Part shown: one piece after another, positions 1-11,181 of the stretch
Numbering within the stretch: the first letter of the stretch is position 1
How the letters are laid out: the number at the start of each line of letters is the position of its first letter
Assembly (NCBI GenBank): GCA_037447655.1
Contig: JBBHKE010003383.1
Coordinates: 32,501-96,500 of the forward strand
Direction: 5' to 3'
DNA from: Zygnema cylindricum
Lineage: Eukaryota > Streptophyta > Zygnematophyceae > Zygnematales > Zygnemataceae
Length of the DNA: 64,000 nt
Translations under genes and position numbers: made by a program
The notes under the pieces: model-generated
Seen by the model: the letters and a program-made list of their open reading frames with translations, nothing else
What the model was told of the DNA's origin: nothing
Databases searched by the model: none

Positions 1-11
1 AAATATAACAG

Positions 12-264
12 TTAGATATAGCTGTTCATCCCCTGCGCGTGCCTGAACGCCTCCTTGAGCAGGAAGCTGACGGCGGCCGCCGGCGGCATTAGACTGCGCG
101 CGTCGCGCACCTCCTCGAACAGCGGCTGCAGACGCACCAGACGACCAACAGCGACGACGATCGGCGACCACGCCCAGACCGGCGGCACTCACGAAGCCCA
201 CAAGAGCGAGGAGCTCATCGACGAGGGCCATAAAGCCGGCGACGACCATTTTGTTGGGAGACAT
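12..264 (-). CDS. possible 3' end of a GC-rich gene, partial
   Basis: On the minus strand, 188 down to 12 is an open frame ending in TAA at 14-12. It encodes about 58 residues that read like real protein (hydrophobic start, then an acidic/basic helix-like stretch ending HAQGMNSYI). A second open frame begins at ATG 264 and encodes MSPNKMVVAGFMALVDELL, but it is not in phase with the first, so a frameshift or unrecognised splice would be needed to join them. The stretch is strongly GC-rich compared with everything after 450, and on the minus strand it is preceded by a polypyrimidine tract that could be an intron end. No family was recognised. It could equally be a decayed fragment or foreign DNA at the contig edge. 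Confidence 0.25.
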
Positions 265-266
265 GA

Positions 267-441
267 GGGGGGGGGGGGAGGGAGGGAGGGAGAAGGGCGA
301 GGGGGAGGAATGGGGGAGGGAGATTTTTTTTTGGTTTTTAGGGGGGGTTGGAGGGAGGGAGGGAGGGAGGGAGGGAGGGAGGGAGGGAAGGAGGGAGGGA
401 AGGAGGGAGGGAGGGAGGGAGGGGAGGGAGGGGAGGGTGGG
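267..441. repeat. (GGGA)n polypurine tract
   Basis: Almost pure G/A on the plus strand, mostly repeats of GGGA with one T-rich break near 326-345. Open frames across it are low-complexity Gly/Arg/Glu strings and are not genes. Confidence 0.9.
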
Positions 442-730
442 AGGATACGGATTGGAAGACAGGATCGATCCGTGCAGTCGTAGCGTGAAAGGTCTTTTGG
501 GAGATATTTGGGCCGTTAGATTTGGCGGATCAATGGGAGTAGTTCAAAGTAAAAAAAAACGCCGACCGCAAATTTTGCGATATTTTACGATACATTTTTT
601 TTTTGTCTTTTTGGTATATCCGGCGGTTTCAATGTCCAGCAAATGTCCCTTTCCAGCCCACGAAATGTGCCTTTCCAGCCCACGACAGGTACCAGGATGC
701 CTAACTTCCAAAGTACACCGTTCACGACAC

Positions 731-884
731 ATTTGCCGTACCGCCAGCATAATGTATCGTTTGGAACACGCAGAAACCGCCGTCGACGCGAGAATACAAA
801 CTGACAGCCTACAAACCTTGCGGCTGAATCTATTTTGCCGTACCGCCAACAGAATGTATCGTTTGGAACCCGCACAAATCGCCG
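731..884. repeat. two direct ~52-bp repeats, 101 bp apart
   Basis: 731-782 and 832-884 share the core TTGCCGTACCGCCA followed by AATGTATCGTTTGGAAC and CGCA with few differences. The surrounding 442-1170 shows no convincing gene; short open frames on both strands simply follow this duplication. Confidence 0.65.
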
Positions 885-1178
885 ACAATATCGAAACCGC
901 AAAAACCGCCGCTATATGGTACTGTACAAAAACGACAGGCCCTTGACAACCAAAGGGCAAAGCACCGGGTCGCCCGCGACTATTATTTTCAGTGCGATTA
1001 ATTGATTTTTATTTTTTTTGTGTTGACCTACCGTACCTTGAAAAGTACAGTACAGACGCACGAAAAATGGACGGAACACATCGCCTTGCGCCACATCGCA
1101 TGATGCCTACCTTGATTGGCATTGTTGAAACGTTGCCAAAACTCGAGTTTATGAACTTCACCTCAATAAGGTCACTAA

Positions 1179-1962
1179 TAAGGGTTTGTCCCCATGTACT
1201 TGTAACTTAGCGAACTTACTTTGTATTTTAGCGTGGATCCGCCGGACCCGGTTTTCACAGTGTCCCTATGTCTGTAATGACGAAATCGTAACTTACGCAT
1301 GTGACGATTGTATACGTCAACAATACCTGTGACGGCTGTCAACGTCTACAATCTGTGGTCGCACGATATTTTTTGGAACTGCTTGTGACGTGGCATGTCT
1401 TACCGTGACATTGTAGACGTAGCGCATTCCAACCTGTGCCGTTTCACGGTTGAAGACGAGGCACTTTGCCTTTGCGACTACTGTACGGTCGACGTGAAAT
1501 GGCATCTGAATTTGAAGACCCCTGCAAAAAAGAAATCCGTACTGGACGAAACTGACAAATCCAAACAAATTGTGTACTTTTATTTGTCGTATTGGAATAG
1601 AAACGGACAAAAAATAGCGAATTTTGTACTTTTATTTGTCCTTAGAAATCTTATGAAAATTTTCGATATTACGACACATGCGAATATATGTTCCTATTTG
1701 TTTATAGAAAATCCCTAGTTTTAAAACACATCGCGCATGTGTTTTAAAGATAAGGTTGAAGATGACGTTTTTTGTCGTCAAAGTGGGTCTAAAAACACAA
1801 GACTACAAATTTTTGTACATCGTAAGTTCGAGGATGACGCAAATTGTACTCTACAAATTTGCGATTCCTTCGTACGGTTGGAACTTAGGCAGTACGGCGC
1901 TAAGTTTTACAGCAAAACGACAGAAAAAAGCCCTTACTTATGCACATGGGGACATACCCTAA
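1179..1962. mobile_element. paired repeat family, copy 1 (inverted-terminus element)
   Basis: About 780 bp ending in imperfect inverted repeats built on GTCCCCATGT (left) and ACATGGGGAC (right). Further inside there is a second inverted pair, TGTAACTTAGCG against CGCTAAGTT. It is homologous along most of its length to 13299-14089. Shared landmarks are a GGATCCG...CGGACCCGG block near the left end, a hairpin around AAAACACAT...ATGTGTTTT, and GGCAGTACGGCGCTAAGTT near the right end. The layout is that of a non-autonomous DNA transposon. The flanks share AATAAGGT, but a target duplication is not certain. No transposase frame is visible. Confidence 0.55.
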
Positions 1963-2935
1963 CACTAATAAGGTTAATCCAGCGATGCCGTGAAGCCTCC
2001 CGGATGGAGAAAATTTTGGAATTTCGGAGAATTTTTTTATTTTTTTTGTTTTTTTCCACGTGCGCAACATTTGTATACGATAAAGCTCAATTTTATAAAG
2101 AAAACACGGAAGAATGTTCATTTTTATGACAAATATTCAAAATATAATTGGAAATCTTCAAACCTAGCATGTAGATAGCTTTAACATGCACTTGCAGAAG
2201 TGTACGGACAAAAGCGACAATGGCATTCACACGAGTTCCATTAAATGTGGTTGAAGCTGGTTCGAATCCTGTAAATACCGTTGGATTCCATAAATCCTAC
2301 GGCGCTCATTTACAATTCAGTTGAAGTTGATTACTGGAACGAAATCCGGGTTCGCCAGGCTTTTAGTGCGAGAAATAGTTCGGCTCGCCCTCGCAGGCGT
2401 ACGGCCCGTATTTCCGTACACGTATGGGGGCCTTTTCGGTGTTACTTTTGCTTCGAGTGATTAGTTTTAGGGAGAGCATATATCGACGGAGGGGAATCGG
2501 CCACATCCGGAAATGTTTTTAGAAACAAATAGCTAAAATACGACAAACGACTTTGTAAAGTACAGCATGGGTTCGGGAACATTTCTCCATACACCGTCAA
2601 TCGCTATAAATGTTTTACAATAACCTAAAAATATAATTTGATGATGCAAATTTTCCCTTTGCCATGATACAGGTACAATCTAATTTAAATCCGCTAGACA
2701 ATGAAATGGTGTAATGTACGAAATATGCCCATTTCGTACGTTAACTGTTATTATTTTGTACAAAAAGACAAAAGTGTCAGATAACGACGTCGACACAGAA
2801 AAAGAGATTTTACTCACAGCAATAAAGGAGAAATGGCGCGAGCCAGTTCTCCCATGCTCAAACGGCCACTTTGCGAAGAGTGATAAGTGCGGCTGCATTT
2901 TGGGAATGTCGTGTTTAGTGTAGTACAGTACACTA
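1963..2935. other. no gene seen; isolated B-box-like word
   Basis: This stretch shows no long open frame with protein-like composition. GGTTCGAATCC at about 2251-2261 is a perfect Pol III B-box word, but there is no matching A box or cloverleaf around it, so I do not call a tRNA. 2180-2480 is less AT-rich than its surroundings; no function is assigned. Confidence 0.5.
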
Positions 2936-3486
2936 CACCGCCAATCGTTATTAGCGTAGAAGTTTCTTTAGCGTACATGAAAAATTACCGTGGTTTACGC
3001 TAATTAAGAATTTGAAAATTTTGAAAAAATACCATACATTCTAATTGTTAAATAATTCTAATTTGGGTCTTTGAATAAAATAAATGTCGGTCGCAAACAT
3101 GCTTACGCTAATATAGATATCCGTACAAAATCTGACAAATCGTACGTTCACACAGTCGAAACGTGGCTGCTGGAGGAATATGTGCGAACGTGATATTTGA
3201 CATCCCGATTAGACCCCCTTTTTAGAGCGCACATTCTCATGCGTCCACGGCTACTAAAACTCATTAATTATACTTTTTCACTTAAAAAGGTACAAATTTG
3301 TACGGTCTGTATCTGTCCGTACATCAAACTAATTGACTGATGGCGTACTTCCATTTTGTATGGTAAGAAAAAATTAACCCTAAATAGAGTAGAGAAAAAA
3401 ATAGAATGAACTACGCTAATGGAGAATAAATATAAAAAAAAGCGGGATGGAATTAGCGTACACAATGCTAATAACGATTGGCGGTG
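2936..3486. mobile_element. TA-inserting CACCG/CGGTG element, copy 1
   Basis: 551 bp bounded by TA and starting CACCGCCAATCGTTATTAG. It ends in the inverted counterpart CTAATAACGATTGGCGGTG, followed by TA. The ~20-bp terminal inverted repeats and TA flanks fit a Tc1/mariner-like MITE. An empty-site comparison for a sister copy at 17940 supports TA as the target. No transposase frame is present. Pieces of the right half occur in inverted order near 49054-49150. Confidence 0.7.
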
Positions 3487-3659
3487 TACTGTTTTGTTGG
3501 CTTTCTGACGAGGAGCCCGAAATAGCGTGACTTTTTGGCCCCGCACTCATAATTTTCCTTACACTAATAGCGATTTGCATTGTACTTTTGTAATTTAATT
3601 GTTCGCTAAATCTCTTTTACAACATTGAAATTATAAAAGAATATACCTTCTCAGCATCC

Positions 3660-3732
3660 GGTCGTGTGGCCCAATGGATAAGGCGCTGGTCTTCGAAACC
3701 AGAGATTCTGGGTTCGATCCCCAGCATGATCG
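3660..3732 (+). tRNA. tRNA-Arg (anticodon TCG)
   Basis: A 73-nt cloverleaf without intron. The acceptor GGTCGTG pairs with CATGATC (two G-U pairs), with discriminator G. The D arm has GCC/GGC around AATGGATAA. The anticodon stem CTGGT/ACCAG encloses the loop CTTCGAA, so the anticodon is TCG, reading CGA (Arg). The T stem CTGGG/CCCAG encloses TTCGATC. No CCA is encoded, as expected of a nuclear gene. It sits between two transposon-derived segments. The stems are intact, so it is probably functional. Confidence 0.9.
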
Positions 3733-4807
3733 CAATGACTTAAATCTTATGCAATTAACGATGACGCTGAATTACAATTTGTGGTAGAAAAATAGTTAAG
3801 ATTTCTTTAACTCTCTTTGGGTTCAATTCTTGTCGCAAAGAAAAAATTAAACTCTACTTTATGCATAACACTAACTCTAATTATGTATAAATCTTATTTA
3901 TATGTAAATCTTATTTGGGTACATGTTATGTTTCACATTGTGTAGCCAGTATAGCCTATATTCACATTGAACATGTGAGAACAGGTTAGTCTAATTTTCC
4001 CCCCGTCTTTATCAATCGGAATCAAATCTGCGTGCGCTTTTTAGTGTCAAGTTGTCAACGCACTCGGACGCCTTTATCTGACACACTTTATGGAATATTG
4101 TATGACATAACGAGCAGTTTTAGCACGGACTGACGCATTTTGTGCACTCCACTAAATAAAAACTGTTCAAACTGCGGTATCGTTAATAACGCTAACAGCA
4201 TAGAACCTACATTAGCGTAAAAAAATCAATTAGAGTTATTAATTCTATTTAAGGTTTTTAGGTCAAAAGTTGGGGGCGTCGAATTAGCGTTTTTAATGCT
4301 AATAACAATTCACGGTGTAGTATCTGTGAGTCTATGCTTTTACTTTCGTCCATTGTACTTGGACCGTTGATTCATAATTGTACTTTTCGGTTTGAGTTGC
4401 AAATTTGTCTAAAACTGAACATGTGTGGTTGTTGATTGTTGGAGTACCATTTGTTGACTTGTGTTGATAAACTATGAAACATGTGTTACAAGCCATAAAA
4501 CCTTCCCCCTCTGCCATGTATTTGTTTGATGTTTTAGCTTCATAAACATGTTCAATTTTTTTTTGAACAACTTGAAATGTCTTTGCTTTCTTTCACTAGG
4601 TAATATTAGGTAATACTCAACAGTTTCACTAGTTTTATATTTTTTGAAGTTTGTTTTGGATTTTTGTTTTGAAAGAGACAAGGATATTTTTCTCCATTTT
4701 GGTATATGACTAGGTTTTGTTTGAAATGTGGTCAAGTTTCTCTAACTTAAATACCAATTCAATTTATCGTTTTATTGTTTGAAACGTGTGAGTAGCCAAT
4801 AATTAGG
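3733..4807. other. AT-rich stretch with a degraded CACCG-family end
   Basis: No gene is recognised. AATAACAATTCACGGTG ending at 4317 is a right end of the CACCG/CGGTG family. A weak left counterpart (GGTATCGTTAATAACGC) lies near 4173, so 4172-4317 may be a short decayed copy. Short minus-strand open frames here (4332-4991) have no recognisable motif. Confidence 0.4.
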
Positions 4808-5010
4808 ATTTGTCGTGTGAAATTGAAGTAATAATTATATATATTTGTGGAAGCACTGAATAAAATCCATAATTGTCATTTTGCAATAGTGTACGACGTA
4901 TGAGTAAGTCAATCAGTACAATCCGTCGAGTGAAATTGACATAATGATTTGACATATTTGTGGAAACACAGTCATATTTGACAGTTTGCAATAGAGTACA
5001 ATTTGCGACT
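4808..5010. repeat. tandem duplication, ~115-bp unit, two copies
   Basis: 4808-4892 and 4920-5008 align: both carry GTGAAATTGA, then ATATTTGTGGAA, then TTTGCAATAG and GTACA. The copies are clearly diverged. No coding function is seen. Confidence 0.5.
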
Positions 5011-5084
5011 GTTATCTTACAGTAAGATTCGCGAAATGAATAGTATTAGTACCGTGTAAAAGACATGGTGGTGGGATTTGCGAT

Positions 5085-5840
5085 GTTAATCGTAATGTCA
5101 CGTACTTTCCAGGTGAAAATTTGCAATTTTCAAGTTTTTCTGTTTTCTTCCACGATACCAAGAGTACAAAGTACAATAATGTTGGATAGTATGGACAATA
5201 CAAAACCTTCATTTTTTTCGTTTTTTGCTTGCCTGTACCCGTTTTTTTTTTTTTAATATCACCCGGCCGAATTTTGTCGGGCCCCAAAATTTGGCACCCG
5301 GATCTGCTCTAGAACCGACGCGGGCGGTCGGTTACGGACCAGGTACGGATTCGGGTACCCGATTGCAACCTCTACCTCCTTCTCCCCACCCCAAATGCAT
5401 GTCGATAATTTTGCTGGTCCCGGAGAAATATAACGACCTCCCTCTGTGCGATAACCAATAATATCGATATCAGATCAATAGGGAAAGGAAATAACCCGAT
5501 ATAAAACATACAAAACACTTCTAATAGCAATTCACGGTGTTGTTTCTTGTTCATGAAGCTAAGGTCGCAATCAGGTACCCAAATTTGTACATGATCCGTA
5601 CCCGATCCGCCTCTTTGGATCAAGAACGGATGAGGGTGCCAAACTTTGGGGGTCGGCGAGATTAGGCCGAGTGGTTAAAAAAAAAAAAACAAATTAGGGT
5701 ACGGCCGTGTAACCAAAAAACGAAAAAAATTGAAGGTTTCGTAGGTATGTTCCACTATGTTGCTGTACAGTACAGTATTGTCCATACTACACAACATTAT
5801 TGTACTTTGTACTTCTGGTATCGTGGAAGGTATAAGTTTG
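5085..5840. mobile_element. foldback (large inverted repeat) element
   Basis: The left arm (about 5095-5250) carries CCACGATACCAAGAGTAC and AATAATGTTGGATAGTATGG. These recur as the reverse complement in the right arm (about 5690-5835), with AACATTATTGTACTTTG and GGTATCGTGGAAGG. Inside them, GGTACCCG-type and CCAAAATTTGGCACC-type words are also inverted about a centre near 5450. The right-arm sequence continues to about 6065 and is repeated directly at 27530-27845, so this belongs to a dispersed family. Confidence 0.5.
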
Positions 5841-7549
5841 ATGTACCACTAATTTTGTAATTATTCGGTTACGGGCGGGTATAGGTAGTCACGAGAAATC
5901 GAGTTTCGGTTTTTTTTGTAATTGCGTATCGCGTACTAGGTAACAAGCTAGGAGCGTGCAATTTCCCGCTCGGATTTTAGGTCTTCAGATTTTGAAAAAA
6001 AAAAACAAATGTCGAATTCGGGTATATGAAATTTTGACTTTTGCAACCTCTTTCATGAAGGTCTGGGGCAATTGCTATTTTTTTGGAGCTGACAATTCAT
6101 CGCTCAGACGACAACAGTAGTGTACTTTTAAATATTTCATGCAAAAAATACAGATGGATCGTATCTACTTGTTTTGTTTCTGACCAACTTTGGATTTTGT
6201 TAGGGGCGTTTTTGTCGTGTACCATGGGAATGTGATTGCGGGTGAGTGAATGTAGAAACCCTCTTATTTTATTTCCATTTATTTCAAAATTCCATGTACT
6301 GTACTTTGTCTCTTTGGCCTTTGTCGTGAACCTGAGTATCGCACGTGTCTTTGAATGCTTTTGATTTAGTTTTGTTTTTGTGAGTTGCCGTGCTTTTCAT
6401 TTTGAGTTAGGGTGATTTTATTTTCCTTGTTGTTGCTTCCATTTTTTTGTGTTCTCGTCGCTCTTTTTGTTTTTTATTGTTGTTTTTCAGTGTTGGTCAT
6501 GCCACCCCTTTTGTACCCCCAGACTCAGATGGTTTACCATCGTGCTCTTTTAATTTATCCTGCAATTTTTCGAATGATACGAAATACACCTTGAATCATT
6601 ATTAGTAGTGTTGTGTATCAGTAAGGATTTGTCGATAACCGATATGGACCTTTTTTTGGGTACTCGATAATCGATATATTGATACGATATATCGCCATCG
6701 GTGTTATCGCCGATAAATAACTGATATTAATTGGTATTTATTGGTGATAACACCGATATCAATAACTATTGGCGATATATGTACGGACCGTACAGATTAA
6801 TATGGTGGTTGTAAATGGCGGCAGTTTGACAAGTGTTCAGTCAATAGATGTCTATATTACGCACGGTATAAACTAACGAATACTAAGTAGGGTACGCATT
6901 AAACGATAATGAAAAGTAAATAAAATGCGTACCTTAATTTTCACCCGTACAATATTATTACAATTATTTATATTGTTCGTCTATGTTTGTACATTTTAGG
7001 GTTATTTTACGGGATTTTTACGGTTTCCAAAGTGCATTGCTGTACGTTCCTTTATATTTCAGTACGGCTGCACTAGATATTCCGTACTATAACGTATTTT
7101 AGGGTACACTTTTATTCAATTTCGTACATTTTTGATAAATTTCCGTACTTTTTAATATTTTTTATGACTTTTTGAGATTAACCTTTCCGTACGTTTTGTA
7201 CATAACCGTACAGCGAAATTTACACGAATTTCACGAAAAGTATGAAAGAGAACGAATACTACGTTGTTTCGTAAAAAAGTTAAAATCTGTATGAATTGGA
7301 CATCGACGGTTCAGTCTGCTCTGTTCGGCTGTTCGTTTTCTTTTTCAAAAGTTTGAATTTTATAATGTTTTTTTTTTCGTTTCGGTAGTATAGTTTTAGA
7401 ACTATAATGTATTATTATAAATTTGTCTACGTTTACGTGCTGCGCTGTCCGTCATAATTATCAGTTAAATAGATGCGAAACAGGTTGTTATACGTGGCAT
7501 GCCATGCTATATAATGTAAACACTGTAATACATTATTTTATAAAGTACT

Positions 7550-8740
7550 TGAAACTCTGAGACCTCCATTGGCCCTCAGAGTATGCAGATCCAAAAGAAG
7601 CTAATCTAGATAGTGCCGACTCCAAGTTGATATAAACCCAAATGACTGACCCCTTGACAGTCAGAACCCCAATATAGATTCACCCCTGTGAAATAACACT
7701 TTCTGTGTGCTCAGTTCCACCACAGAATGCAAAGTTAGAATATGAGATTTGGACACATTCACCCACTTTGACTTTCCCTTAGAAATACAGCCACCCTGGC
7801 AGACAAAAAACTCTGACCGATAGCACCCCTGTGTAGCGTGAACTCCCATGAGTCTGCAGCAAAAAGAATAACTGAAAATGGTCAAGTAAATTGATAGTTA
7901 TGGCTGATCAAAGTTTGCCATTTATACAAGGTGCTCTCTGGGAGAGACAGCTATCTACCCAAAATTTTCTAAGTCCTATTCCCCCTCTAAAACTCTATCT
8001 AGTGAAGTACGGCACCAATCAAATTATTTTGTCGTACAGAAAAGTACAGGTGCCGGTGTACTTTCTGTACGGCCATTGTACAACATGGCCAAATTGTCGA
8101 CACGTGTCATAGCCGGATTTGTTTCCGCAATCTCCGGAGTCGCCGCAATCCAACATTGTCGCGCCACGTGTCACATGACGTGGCGATGGCGGAAAAACGC
8201 CAAAAGTACATGTTCCGTGATCGCGGCACCTATCGTGGCCGTCCGATCAAACCGGATACAAGTTTAGTCGTTGAAAATACGCGCGATATTTGTTTCGCGT
8301 TCGAAACAAATGCCCGATATCCGTTTCATAAAATACATTAAATCGTACTCCGTACTATACAAAACTGTATCTATGTATTGCGTATCTATTTCCCGTTATA
8401 CGAACTAGTCTACGTGTACAAATATAAATATCTATCAAACCTAATGTACTCTAACACTGGCTCTAGTCATGTTGGTTAAAGCTAACGGCTGATTAGACGG
8501 AAGAAAGGTACCAGGATCGAATCCTGGGTCCGTCAATCCTTTTAGATAACTCTATCAAGATTGGCCTTCCTGTCCTCTTTGGAAAGCCTAGGCATCCATG
8601 GATCCAACTCCTCCTCAAGTCTTCAGTGACTGCGACAAGTGTGGGGACTTGAGTGAAGAGTTAGAGGCAGGCTGTCACTGTCCCCTTTTTGCCTTTTATA
8701 TTTACAAACTCTAGACCTAGAAAATACTTAAATTTCAACA
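7550..8740 (+). mobile_element. solo LTR with internal tRNA-like module, copy A
   Basis: 1191 bp starting TGAAACTCTGAG and ending AAATTTCAACA (TG...CA), flanked by perfect GTACT duplications (7545-7549 and 8741-8745). This is the structure of an LTR left by recombination. The sister copies are at 23866-24756 and about 52022-53190. Shared landmarks include CTCCATTG just inside the start, CACCACAGAATGCAAAGTT (A and B), and a run of GTAC-rich words before the tRNA-like part. No second LTR, primer site or gag/pol is present. Confidence 0.75.
8464..8534 (+). other. tRNA-like module inside solo LTR A
   Basis: TAGTCATGTTGG (8464-8475) resembles a Pol III A box and GGATCGAATCC (8514-8524) a B box, at normal tRNA spacing. 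The T arm is perfect (CCAGG/CCTGG around ATCGAAT), and the following GTCCGTC resembles a 3' acceptor strand. The 5' acceptor does not pair, but GACGGA at 8496-8501 can pair with TCCGTC, giving a minihelix of acceptor plus T arm. A diverged version lies in copy B (52940-52978), and a different tRNA-like sequence lies in copy C (24540-24614). Confidence 0.5.
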
Positions 8741-9064
8741 GTACTATAGTATGCGTACTATATATTTTTTATAGTTATCGCCGATATAGAATTTGTTGGT
8801 CTCAGACCGATATATCGGGACCGCTGGCCGTTCGATACCCGGTAACTATCGGTATCGGTGTTATCGCGATAGGTTTTTTACCAATATACAACACTAGTTA
8901 TTAGCGTATATAAATTAGCGTCATTCATTATAGTTTAGTGCCAGAAGACGTGGCACATTATGGTCCACGTCCTTAAATAGTGTAATTTATTCTATTTAAG
9001 GTATCAATGTCAAAATTTCGAGGTGCCGATATAGAGTACATAAAGCTAATAACGATTCACGGTG

Positions 9065-9515
9065 TACCGTCGATCGTATTTACTATTTAGCATGTTGAAC
9101 ACTAATTTGGCGCCCCTAAATTTTCAGGGTTTTACCTAAAATAGGGTAAATGATACTAATTGTTCCTGTACGCTAATTACGAGAAAAACAATTAGTGTAC
9201 ACCATTTTATTTATGTATTTTTTATTAGTGTGGAGTACGGAACGTGTCGGTGCGTATAAAAATGTACTTTTTAATTATACAAGTACGGATAAATAGGATA
9301 CAGCCACGATTCGGTGTACGATCTAAAATACTTCGTACTTGTACCTGTTTTGGTGTACATTTATTTGTCGCGTAACCCAAATTAGAGTTAGGAGTTAATT
9401 AGAGTGAAAGTATGCGACAGTGTACGAATTGTCAGAGTTTGTACTTTTACCTATATTACTGTGAATATCCTCTCGACAAATCAGATGTACCCATATTGGC
9501 ATCGTTGAAAAATCA
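9065..9515. other. AT-rich spacer, no gene seen
   Basis: No protein-like open frame or RNA gene was found. It contains scattered GTAC and TTAGAGTTA words shared with other CACCG-family copies and is probably old transposon debris. Confidence 0.4.
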
Positions 9516-9714
9516 CACCTTGAATCGTTATAAGCGAATAGAAATTATTAGTGTAAAGACAACAATAGCGTCATTCATTCTAATTTAGAACTAGGAGATG
9601 TGGCAGATTATGGTCCACGTCTTTAAATAGTGTAGTTTTTTCTATTTTAAGTATCAATGTCAAAATTTTGGGGTGCCGATATAGAGTACTTAAGGCTAAT
9701 AACGATTCACGGTG
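9516..9714. mobile_element. CACCG-family MITE, intact short copy
   Basis: 199 bp, starting CACCTTGAATCGTTATAAG and ending CTAATAACGATTCACGGTG then TA. It shares its interior with the split copy at 6587/9064 (for example ATGGTCCACGTC and GGTGCCGATATAGAGTAC). That makes it the reference showing that copy was interrupted. Confidence 0.7.
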
Positions 9715-9824
9715 TATTGTATAACATTTTTTTCGAATTTTTTCCAAGTTAAAATTAGTGTACATGACACTAAATTATTCTACACTCTAATAATTTCTAA
9801 ACGCTAAATACGATCGACGGTGTA

Positions 9825-10363
9825 CACCGCGCATCGTTATTAGTGTCAAAGTCACTAATTTGGGTTCTTAAAATTTTGATTTTTTTCCTCAAATAGGATA
9901 CATGGTTTTAATTTTTCCTTGACGTTAATTGAGGTACCGTACAAATTAGCGTAAAGAACTAAAGTTCAATAAGATCTAAATAGCGTGGTGTACGGTCGAT
10001 GTCAGACCGTACATAACTGTACCTTTTCAAGTGAAAATTTTACAAAAAATGAATTAAATCGGACCCGTACGCATAGAAACATGCGCTAAAAAAACGCGAT
10101 TGGTCTGACACGCAAATTAGTCTGACATGTACGGATGCATAAATTTCACTACGGTGTACGATTTTTTATATTTTGTACGAATACATATAATAATGTATAT
10201 AATCGTACATAAAAATTTCCATTTTTGCTGTTCCAAATTAGCGTTAACACTGAAATTAGAATAAACCTTTTTTTTTTTAATTTTCAAATTCTTAATTAGT
10301 GTCAATGACGGTGTATTTACTTACACACTATTTAAACTTTGACACTAATAACGATGCGCGGTG
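9825..10363. mobile_element. CACCG-family MITE, ~540-bp copy
   Basis: TA then CACCGCGCATCGTTATTAG at the left; CTAATAACGATGCGCGGTG then TA at the right, a nearly perfect 20-bp terminal inverted repeat. A second right end (CGATCGACGGTG) stops at 9822, so two members abut across a shared TA. No transposase frame is present. Confidence 0.7.
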
Positions 10364-10609
10364 TACCAAATTTGAAATTTCAGTGCGTATCGTTTTTTTT
10401 TCTTATAAACAGTGGAACAATTTGCGACAGCGAATGGGAACCGTCGATTACAGTACGTGCTTCATTACGTTTCTCACCTTGGAAAATATTGTCACCATTA
10501 TTACAGACGACCATTCGTACGGAATCGGACGGCTTCAATTTAAATATTTTCCCCTGGCAATTTTGAGAAGAAATCCGGGCCGTCCTTTGTGACAGGCCAT
10601 GGTTTGGAT

Positions 10610-11065
10610 CATAGTTCAAAAGTAGGTGTTTTTTGTAGGCCTTTTGTAGGCCGCCTTTAGCGTAAGTTGTGTTACGGGCTTTCCGTGTGATCTTCTTAGA
10701 TCGCTACTTTTATGAGCGACCGCCTGATTGTCTGAATATGACGATAGTGTTATCGTAAGTTGTGTTATGGGCTTTTCATGTGATCTTCTTAGATCGTTAC
10801 TTTCATCAACGACCGTCAGATCGTCCAAATCTGACGGTTTAAATAAAAAGTCGCTCAAAACTCACAGAAAAAGATTTTTTTGTCCGTTTTTTCTTTCAAA
10901 TTTAGACATGACGTTTAATTCTCTATCGATCCATTTGTAACTCAACCTTGTTACTATATTATTTCATTTTGCGGCCAATACAATATGGGTCTTCAGAGTA
11001 TAATGTATTTTTTGCGTACAATAGGCATATTGTATGGGTGTACTTTCACCTACTTTTGAACTATG
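10610..11065. mobile_element. hAT MITE (CATAGTTCAAAAGTAGG ends), copy 1
   Basis: 456 bp starting CATAGTTCAAAAGTAGGTG and ending CACCTACTTTTGAACTATG. It is flanked by GTTTGGAT (10602-10609) and GTTTGGAC (11066-11073), an 8-bp duplication with one change. Inside, a block containing CGTAAGTTGTGTTA and GTGATCTTCTTAGATCG is duplicated in tandem (about 10660-10815). The frames across it are fortuitous. Confidence 0.8.
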
Positions 11066-11181
11066 GTTTGGACGATTTTAGGCTATGGGGCGATTAAAAA
11101 AATGGACGGTTTACGCGGCCGGCTGAAATAATAGCCGCTAAGTCGGAAAAGGTGATGGCATTTAAAATTGTGCGAAAAGAG

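Larger units (their letters stand above)
6606..8896. mobile_element. hAT-like element (TAGTGTTGTGTATC ends), copy 1, interrupted
   Basis: It starts TAGTGTTGTGTATCAGTAA and ends with the inverted counterpart TTACCAATATACAACACTA. The flanks are ATTATTAG (6598-6605) and GTTATTAG (8897-8904), an 8-bp target duplication with one change, which is the hallmark of hAT transposons. Subterminal regions on both sides are packed with TATCG/CGATA words, typical of transposase-binding arrays. Its middle is interrupted by the solo LTR at 7550-8740. No transposase is encoded, so it is non-autonomous. A cleaner copy lies at 50447-51341. Confidence 0.75.
6587..9064. mobile_element. CACCG-family MITE, outermost level of a three-level nest
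   Basis: The left end, CACCTTGAATCATTATTAG preceded by TA, lies at 6587-6605. The rest of the same element resumes at 8905 and ends AACGATTCACGGTG at 9064 before TA. The intact sister at 9516-9714 has the two halves adjoining, so the 2.3 kb between them is an insertion (the 6606-8896 hAT element). The host MITE itself was only about 180-200 bp. Confidence 0.7.

Noticed and set aside
2240-2270. Possible tRNA from a perfect B-box word
   Set aside because: No A box or pairing arms at the required distances.
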